DNA from: Anaeramoeba flamelloides
Taxonomy: Eukaryota; Metamonada; Anaeramoebidae
DNA length: 64,000 nt
Reading direction: 5' to 3'
NCBI GenBank assembly: GCA_027625915.1
Contig: JANTQA010000026.1
Location: 3,038,001 to 3,102,000, forward strand
A model generated the notes under the pieces. It did not search any database. It saw only the letters and a list, made by a program, of their open reading frames with translations, and had not been told where the DNA came from. The position numbers were made by a program, and so were the translations under genes. Shown one piece after another: positions 57,534-64,000 of the stretch (the stretch's first letter is position 1; every line of letters begins with the position of its first letter).

Positions 57534-60500
57534 ATGGATCAGGACCCTCTAATAATAGAGACTTCTGAAAGTTCATTCTCTGAAAAAGATGATGTTGATG
57601 AAGATGATAATGATGAATACGATTACGACAATTCCAATGATGAGTCTAATGACGATTCTGATGATGATTATAAAGAATTAATAAAAGAAATAACAAATAA
57701 AAGTAAAGTAATAGATAAAATTTTAAGTAGAAGAGATAAAGGAGATGAAAAAAAAGAAATATCTTGGTTTATAAAAACACCAAAAAAACCGCCACTAAGA
57801 CAAAAAAAGAATAAAAATATAGAATTAAACCCAAAAAAATTAAATTTTGACAATTTACAAAAAGACAAAAGCCAAAATGGAAATATATTCGAAATGGAAA
57901 TAGAAAAAGAAGGCGAAAAAGAAAAAGAAAAAGAAACCGAAAAAGAAAAAGAAACCGAAAAAGAAAAAGAAAGTGAAAAGGAAAAAGAAGTGGAAAAAAA
58001 AAAAGAAAAAGAAAAGAACAATAACCAAATTGATAAAATAATTCAAACTACTGATCAAAAAAAAGAAAAAAGCCAATCAAAACAGTTAATAGATAGTAAA
58101 CAAACCAAATCTAATAATCAGAGGATTGTTAAAGAAAGAGAATATCTGATAAAATGGCAAAAAATGTCCTATTTGAAAGTTGAATGGGTGAATGAAAAAA
58201 CTCTTTTAAAACAAAAATACGCAAAAACAAGGATCAAAAAATTCAATGAAAAAGTATGGCCACAGATGCTAGAAGAAACAAAAATGAAACCCTTTGATCC
58301 TAATTATTTAATTGTTGATCGTATTGTTACATTTTATGATCTGGATCGTGTGAAAAAAAAGAATTCAAAAAAGCAAAGAAAAGGAAAGAATAAAGAACAA
58401 GAGGACAAAGAGGACAACGCAGAAAACGACGAAAATGGATTGATGCTTAAAAAAAATCGAATGTATTATGTGAAATGGAGTTTGTTACCATATAGCGAAT
58501 GCACTTGGGAAACTAAAGAAGATATTAATGATGATCAAAAAATCATTGATTGGTTTCAGTATGAAAAGTTAATGAAAAAAAAGTTAGGATACATAATTAA
58601 AAGAAAAAAAATACAAGATTCTGAAAAAAAACAGTATGTCAAACCATGGGAACAATTCAAAGAATCGCCAAAATATAAAAATGGGAATAAATTAAGAAAC
58701 TACCAAGTTGAAGGACTTAACTGGCTGACTTTCAATTGGCACCAGCATAGGAATGGTATTTTAGCAGATCAGATGGGTCTAGGTAAATCCATTCAAACGA
58801 TTGCGATATTACAGTATTTGCGCGATGAGCAATTAACATGGGGCCCATTTTTATTAGTTGTCCCATTAACGACGCTATTGAATTGGCAAAGAGAATTCAA
58901 AAATTGGAGTCATTTAAATTGTTTAATCTACCATGGAACAACGAAATGCCGAGAAATTATACGAAATTTGGAATTTTATTATACAAATCATAAGTTTCCC
59001 AAAAAGGTGAACAAGAAAAAAAAAAATCAAGAATGGACAAACTTTTTTAAATTTGATGTTTTAATTACCACTTATACATTTGCAGTGAAAGATAAACACC
59101 TTTTAGAAACAATTGAATGGGAATATATGGTTATTGACGAGGCACACAAATTAAAAAATCACAATTCTAGAAATTATAAAGATTTATTCGATTATGATTC
59201 CAAACATACCCTCTTTTTAACTGGCACCCCATTGCAAAATAACATTTCAGAATTATGGGCACTATTACATTTTTTAGATCCCTTAAAATTTAACAGTCAA
59301 GAGAAATTCATTGAAAGGCATGGCGATATGAAGGACTCCAAGAACGTAGAAAAATTACATCAAGTATTAAAACCACGCTTATTAAGAAGATTAAAAGAAG
59401 ACGTAGAAAAGACAATTATTCCCAAGGAGGAAACAATTATTGAGATTGAATTAACAAAATTTCAAAAGCAATTTTACCGGGCCATCTTAAAAAAAAATGT
59501 TCAATTTTTGATGAAGGGCATTACAAACGGAAGAAAGCCCCAATTAATGAATATTGTGATCCAGCTAAGAAAGATATGTAATCACCCATATTTACTCGAA
59601 GGCGCAGAAAATTTTGCTACGAAAAAGCTAAAAACAACACAAGAAAAAATGAATGCATTAGTAATGAATTCTGGGAAATTTGTATTATTGGACAAGCTGT
59701 TACCAAAATTGAAAAGGCAAGGATCCAAGGTACTAATTTTTTCTCAAATGATCATTGTCCTAAATATCATTGAAAAATTTATTTATTGGAAAGGCTATAC
59801 ATATGAACGAATTGACGGATCAATACGCGGAAACGATAGACAGCAGGCAATTGATCGGTTTAACGATCCAGATGGCGATAAATTTATATTCTTATTATGT
59901 ACCAGAGCTGGTGGCTTGGGTATCAATCTAACTTCTGCAAATACTGTAATCATTTTTGATTCTGATTGGAACCCTCAAAACGATATTCAGGCAATGGACC
60001 GTTGCCATAGGATCGGCCAAACTAAATTAGTCAAAGTATATAGATTAATTACTAGAAACACTTACGAAAAGGAAATGTTTATTCGCGCTTCCAAAAAATT
60101 AGGCTTAGATCATGCAGTGTTAACAAATATCACGGCTTCTGCTAATCAAGAAAATAGCTGTGTGGGGATTGAAGAATCTTTAAAAAGTTATATAATGAAT
60201 AAAAATGAAAAGCAATTGAACGCAAAAGAAATTAATGAATTATTAAAATATGGTGCCTATAATTTATTCAATGAAACAAATAATATTAATAACAACAACA
60301 ACAACAATAATAATAATAATAATAAGGGGAGTAATCAGAAAAAAGAAGATTTTGATCAATTTTATGAAGAAAATATTGATCAAATTTTAGAAAAAAGAAC
60401 AACTAAAGTTACTCATGGCGTAATAGAAGATCGAAAGGATTCAAAATTTTCAAGGGCAACTTTTATTTCAGAGGAAGCAGATACTTCTTTAGATGTTAAC

Positions 60501-63500
60501 GATCCAAATTTTTGGTCAAAAATAATCCCAGAAGAGGAAGCTAGAAGGATTTTATTAAAAAATAAAAATAATGTCTCCCAAACTGAGAATTTAAACAAAA
60601 ATAAATTTCGAAGGATAACTAGGACATATAAAAAGGAATGGAAAAAAAAACAAAAAAGAATTAATAAATATTATCATAACAATAATGACGATGGTGATAA
60701 TACAGATTCAGATGAATACTTAAACTCTGATTCGGGCTCAGGCTCTGAAATTGATTTAAAATATGAATTAGATATTAATATTACCAATCAAAAGATTAGT
60801 AGATATTGGTCTGAAATTGAAAAAAGCAAAATAATTGATCAAGGGTTATTATTGTTTGGCTGTGGAGATAGATTAGATAATATTAAAGAAAAGGCGCATT
60901 TAAAACGAAAAAATAATCAAGAAATAAATTTTTTTATTTTAATAATTTTCAAATTATTAATTTCAAAAGTGTCTTCTTATAAATTGTTCAATAAATATCC
61001 CTTATTAATAATTAACATTTATAAAAAAATTTACAATGAATATATTACAAAAAATATTGCGAAGGAAAAGATTCCCGTTTTAAAAAAATATAAAAACAAA
61101 TTTGATAAAATAACAAATTTAATAAATCAAGAAAAAGTAAAATTAAATAATTTACAAAGGCAAAAGGAAATTGAATTTAATGATTTTGAAGAAAACAGCG
61201 AATTGAAAAGAAAAATGGAAGAAAAATTTGGTAAAACACGATTTGAAAGAAATAGAAATAAAATTGAATTGCAATTAATTTTAGAAGAACAACAAAAAGA
61301 AAAAGAAATAGAAAGGATGAATTCAAATAGCAAAGAAAAAACCAACAATGAAGAACAAAGCTTGATTGAAAAATTAAAAAATAATGAAATTTTCAGTTTA
61401 GAGAACAAAATAATTGTGAAATTCCTTTTCAAGAATAATGAAATTAACAAGATTAAAAAATTATTTTTGATAAATATTAATAAAACAGAATTTTTTAGGA
61501 TTTCAAAATTTATTAGTTTAGAATGCAGCTACATCAATATGAAAGAATTAATCGAAGTTCCACTGATATTTGAAGATTCATTCTTGAAAAAAATTGAATT
61601 GAATTCAATTAAATGGTTAAATAGATTTGAATCATTATTAACATTAGAAAGAGTTTTTAATGTTTTCATTTCACAAATAAAATTAAATTTAGATCAAAAT
61701 AAATTTAACAATTCAAAAGAAAATAGTGAAAATGAAAAAACTAATGATATTAATGATGACGATGATGATGATGATGAGGATGATGATGATGATGATGATG
61801 ATGAGGATGAGGATGACGATGAAATTGCAGGTGGTGATGGAACTCAAATCAAAGAATCTATACTTTTCAAAAATCTTCCAAAATTATTCATTCCGAAATT
61901 ACATAAAAATAAACCACCAACTTTATTATGGAACGAAGAGGACGATAAAAAATTGTTATATGGCGTTTATAAACATGGCTTTAATAAATTTATTTTAATA
62001 AAAAATGATCCGTTATTTAATTATTCCAATTATCTATCAAGGAGACAATGTAAATATTTACATGGCAAAATTAAATATAATATAAAAAATATGATTAAAC
62101 AAACAGTTTCCAATGACAATTCACATTCTGATTCCAATTTATCGATTCAAAAGAATAATAAATTTTATAATTTTTTTAAAGAAACTAACTCATATCTCAA
62201 AACATTGTCCGAAAATAAAAAAATAAAAATTATAAAAAAAGGTTTTTCAGAGAAACAATTAAAAAAATTGGGTTATAGAATTTGGCCGAATAATGATAAA
62301 TTACAAAATAGATTTGAGGATTTAATTAATGGATACCGAATCAATAAAATATTCTTGGAAGAAAAAAAACCTTCAAAATCAGAAATAATTAAAAGATTAA
62401 TAGATTTCCACCCTGAGAAAAAACGCAAAAGCAAAAATCAAAAATATAATCCCATAAATTTGAGAAAAAAATTAAAAACCAATTTTTATCAAATTATTTG
62501 CTCTCAGAGATTGAAATTTACGAAAAAAAGTGAACCCGATTTCAAGGAATTATCTCAATTAATTAATATCAAAATAAAATCAATTTCACAATTAAAAGAG
62601 CTATATTTCGAATATATTGAAGCCTGCAAAAATAGGATCAAGGAAGATGAAGTGCAAGCAAACTCTTTGCTGTTAGGGAATACTAATGAGAAACAAAATA
62701 GGAATCCAAATAAAAAAAATCACTTTGAGATCTCATCAGTAACAGCAAAAAAAATCATCCAAAGAATTGATCTTTTAAAAATTTTATATTCAAAATTTAA
62801 AAATACGCCCTATTTAGATCAAATTTTAAAGCAATTGAAACCCATAAACACTAAAAATATTTGGTGGCAAAATGATATACACGATGTCGGTATTATTAGT
62901 GGCATTTTTAAATATGGGTTTGATTTTGAAAAAATTATCAATGATCCGAAACTCCCTTTTTTGAAAACAAAAAAAAAGCTTTTGAAAAAGCATCGAAAAA
63001 CATTAAAAAAATTAAAAAAATTACAAGCTAAAAAATCAGAAACAACAGATCCAAAATCTTCACAACAAGTAGCCGTGCCGAAAATGGATTTTCCATCAAA
63101 TAATCTACTTTTTCAAAGAGTAAAATTTATTGTTCAAAATTTTAATATTGCAAATGAGAAATTTCATAATAAATTAATCGAAAAAATGAAGTTGAATTTA
63201 GAACGTACAAGAGATGATCAAATAATTATTAAAGATAAAGATAATCAAAAAAAGAAGGACAAGAAGAAGATAAAAAAGGAGGAGAGGAGGAGGAGGAAGG
63301 AGAAGAAGAGGAGGAGAATGAAGAGGAGGAAGAAGAAGAAGAAGGAGGAGGAGGAGGAGGAGGAGGAGGAGGATGATGATGAGGAGGATGATGATGATGA
63401 TGAGGAGGAGGAGGATGATGATGAGGATGATGAGGATGAGAGGGATGAGGAGGAGAGGAGAAGAAAGAGAAAGAGAAAAGAAAAGAAGAGAAGAAGAGAA

Positions 63501-63596
63501 AGAGAAAGAGAAAGAGAAAGAGAAAGAGAAAGAGAAAGGAAAAAGGAAAGTAGACGGAAGAAGAAAAGAAAGAAAAACAAAGGGGAAAAAATGTAA
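57534..63596 (+). CDS. CHD-type chromodomain helicase (SNF2 remodeller)
   Basis: ATP-dependent nucleosome remodeller, 2020 codons with no internal intron. Two chromodomains lie at about 200-245 (EYLIKWQKMSYLKVEWV) and 305-350 (MYYVKWSLLPYSECTWE). The SNF2 ATPase starts at about 386 (LRNYQVEGLNWLTF), with Walker A DQMGLGKS at about 412 (usually DEMGLGKT), DEAH at about 535, TGTPLQN at about 562, and helicase motif VI HRIGQTKLVKVYRL at about 824. An Asn run (about 915-930) and an Asp run (about 1408-1430) follow. Two SANT/SLIDE-like blocks come next: WNEEDDKKLLYGVYKHGFNK at about 1465 and WWQNDIHDVGIISGIFKYGF at about 1777. The last 120 residues are a Lys/Arg/Glu/Asp run. The frame is open upstream of this ATG (PPTHKRTSKRLSKKNYDF) to about 57441, next to an AAAG acceptor-like site, so the true start may be in an earlier exon. 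Confidence 0.93.
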   Translation: MDQDPLIIETSESSFSEKDDVDEDDNDEYDYDNSNDESNDDSDDDYKELIKEITNKSKVIDKILSRRDKGDEKKEISWFIKTPKKPPLRQKKNKNIELNPKKLNFDNLQKDKSQNGNIFEMEIEKEGEKEKEKETEKEKETEKEKESEKEKEVEKKKEKEKNNNQIDKIIQTTDQKKEKSQSKQLIDSKQTKSNNQRIVKEREYLIKWQKMSYLKVEWVNEKTLLKQKYAKTRIKKFNEKVWPQMLEETKMKPFDPNYLIVDRIVTFYDLDRVKKKNSKKQRKGKNKEQEDKEDNAENDENGLMLKKNRMYYVKWSLLPYSECTWETKEDINDDQKIIDWFQYEKLMKKKLGYIIKRKKIQDSEKKQYVKPWEQFKESPKYKNGNKLRNYQVEGLNWLTFNWHQHRNGILADQMGLGKSIQTIAILQYLRDEQLTWGPFLLVVPLTTLLNWQREFKNWSHLNCLIYHGTTKCREIIRNLEFYYTNHKFPKKVNKKKKNQEWTNFFKFDVLITTYTFAVKDKHLLETIEWEYMVIDEAHKLKNHNSRNYKDLFDYDSKHTLFLTGTPLQNNISELWALLHFLDPLKFNSQEKFIERHGDMKDSKNVEKLHQVLKPRLLRRLKEDVEKTIIPKEETIIEIELTKFQKQFYRAILKKNVQFLMKGITNGRKPQLMNIVIQLRKICNHPYLLEGAENFATKKLKTTQEKMNALVMNSGKFVLLDKLLPKLKRQGSKVLIFSQMIIVLNIIEKFIYWKGYTYERIDGSIRGNDRQQAIDRFNDPDGDKFIFLLCTRAGGLGINLTSANTVIIFDSDWNPQNDIQAMDRCHRIGQTKLVKVYRLITRNTYEKEMFIRASKKLGLDHAVLTNITASANQENSCVGIEESLKSYIMNKNEKQLNAKEINELLKYGAYNLFNETNNINNNNNNNNNNNNKGSNQKKEDFDQFYEENIDQILEKRTTKVTHGVIEDRKDSKFSRATFISEEADTSLDVNDPNFWSKIIPEEEARRILLKNKNNVSQTENLNKNKFRRITRTYKKEWKKKQKRINKYYHNNNDDGDNTDSDEYLNSDSGSGSEIDLKYELDINITNQKISRYWSEIEKSKIIDQGLLLFGCGDRLDNIKEKAHLKRKNNQEINFFILIIFKLLISKVSSYKLFNKYPLLIINIYKKIYNEYITKNIAKEKIPVLKKYKNKFDKITNLINQEKVKLNNLQRQKEIEFNDFEENSELKRKMEEKFGKTRFERNRNKIELQLILEEQQKEKEIERMNSNSKEKTNNEEQSLIEKLKNNEIFSLENKIIVKFLFKNNEINKIKKLFLININKTEFFRISKFISLECSYINMKELIEVPLIFEDSFLKKIELNSIKWLNRFESLLTLERVFNVFISQIKLNLDQNKFNNSKENSENEKTNDINDDDDDDDEDDDDDDDDEDEDDDEIAGGDGTQIKESILFKNLPKLFIPKLHKNKPPTLLWNEEDDKKLLYGVYKHGFNKFILIKNDPLFNYSNYLSRRQCKYLHGKIKYNIKNMIKQTVSNDNSHSDSNLSIQKNNKFYNFFKETNSYLKTLSENKKIKIIKKGFSEKQLKKLGYRIWPNNDKLQNRFEDLINGYRINKIFLEEKKPSKSEIIKRLIDFHPEKKRKSKNQKYNPINLRKKLKTNFYQIICSQRLKFTKKSEPDFKELSQLINIKIKSISQLKELYFEYIEACKNRIKEDEVQANSLLLGNTNEKQNRNPNKKNHFEISSVTAKKIIQRIDLLKILYSKFKNTPYLDQILKQLKPINTKNIWWQNDIHDVGIISGIFKYGFDFEKIINDPKLPFLKTKKKLLKKHRKTLKKLKKLQAKKSETTDPKSSQQVAVPKMDFPSNNLLFQRVKFIVQNFNIANEKFHNKLIEKMKLNLERTRDDQIIIKDKDNQKKKDKKKIKKEERRRRKEKKRRRMKRRKKKKKEEEEEEEEEDDDEEDDDDDEEEEDDDEDDEDERDEEERRRKRKRKEKKRRRERERERERERERERKKESRRKKKRKKNKGEKM
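63240..63560 (+). repeat. Trinucleotide and hexanucleotide coding repeats (GAG, GAT, AGAGAA)
   Basis: GGAGGAGGA and GATGATGAT tracts followed by AGAGAA units encode the charged C-terminus of the CHD protein. This is strikingly GC-richer than the surroundings and should be unstable by slippage. Confidence 0.85.
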
Positions 63597-64000
63597 AAAA
63601 AAAACAAATAGGTATTTGGTGAATATTAAACAAACTTTTAATGCACCTTAATTTTAAAAATTGAAATAAAAAATTTAATAGACTTTAAGATATTTTGTTG
63701 CTAACATTATTTATTATTTTTTTAAAATGATCAACAAAAAATTCTTTTTATTATTTTTCTTTTTATTGAATGGAAGATAAGTAATATCACCAAATGGAAA
63801 ATCATGTTTGTCTGAAACCCTAAAATTTATTTATAGTTTTTTATCCTAGTTATAATATATGCCAGATTATAAATCAAAGGACAACTTTTCTTTCAAGAAG
63901 GAAAAGAAAAAAAAAAAATCATTTTTAAATAAAAACAAGAAAATAAGAAAGAAAAGAAATGTAAGAAAAGCAAAAAGAGAGAGAGTAAAAAAAATTATAA
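63597..64000. other. 3' flank of the CHD gene
   Basis: AT-rich, ends in A/G runs; no gene or structured element seen. Confidence 0.4.

Noticed and set aside
63229-63651. Met/Arg-, Ser- and Pro/His-rich frames over the CHD 3' end
   Set aside because: They are shadow translations of trinucleotide repeats; the CHD frame explains the region.

Overview
The window is very AT-rich, eukaryotic nuclear DNA from a protist. Spliceosomal GT..AG introns, long homopolymer runs, Lys/Glu- and Asn-rich low-complexity proteins and wide gene spacing all point to an AT-rich amoeboid lineage. An Anaeramoeba-like genome is my best guess, but it is only a guess. Stop codons behave as in the standard code.

Layout. 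1-5510 (minus): CCT8, the theta subunit of the cytosolic chaperonin, four exons, running off the left edge. 8323-9579: a repeat element full of ATCGCGAT motifs. 9822-11405 (minus): a secreted or membrane alkaline-phosphatase-like protein. 12249-13595: a TTAA-flanked DNA element holding older or smaller elements. 14270-15718 (plus): a Lys-rich C2-domain protein. 16950-19384: Tc1/mariner relics and a MITE. 20835-21074 (minus): TMEM258/OST5 of the oligosaccharyltransferase. 23640-25495: an ATCGCGAT repeat split by a second Tc1/mariner copy. 25648-27623 (minus): a coiled-coil protein with an E2F/DP-like winged-helix start. 31247-31821 (minus): a small unknown two-exon protein. 34889-42428 (minus): a Rab5-type GTPase whose second intron is 6.8 kb and carries MITEs, hairpin repeats and a possible antisense nested gene. 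46329-47611 (minus): a nucleoplasmin-like histone chaperone with an RGG tail. 50698-51990: a large palindrome with Tc1-type transposase remnants. 52957-53869 (plus): an acidic/basic nuclear-type protein. 54083-55488: MITEs and a 165-bp direct repeat. 57440-63596 (plus): a CHD chromodomain helicase.

The genes are scattered housekeeping genes (protein folding, N-glycosylation, endosomal traffic, chromatin), with no operon-like grouping. The striking feature is architecture. Introns range from 50 bp to 6.8 kb. Much of the intergenic and intronic DNA is made of small DNA transposons (TA- and TTAA-flanked), often nested or in inverted pairs. I see no CRISPR array, prokaryote-like cluster, rRNA or convincing tRNA.
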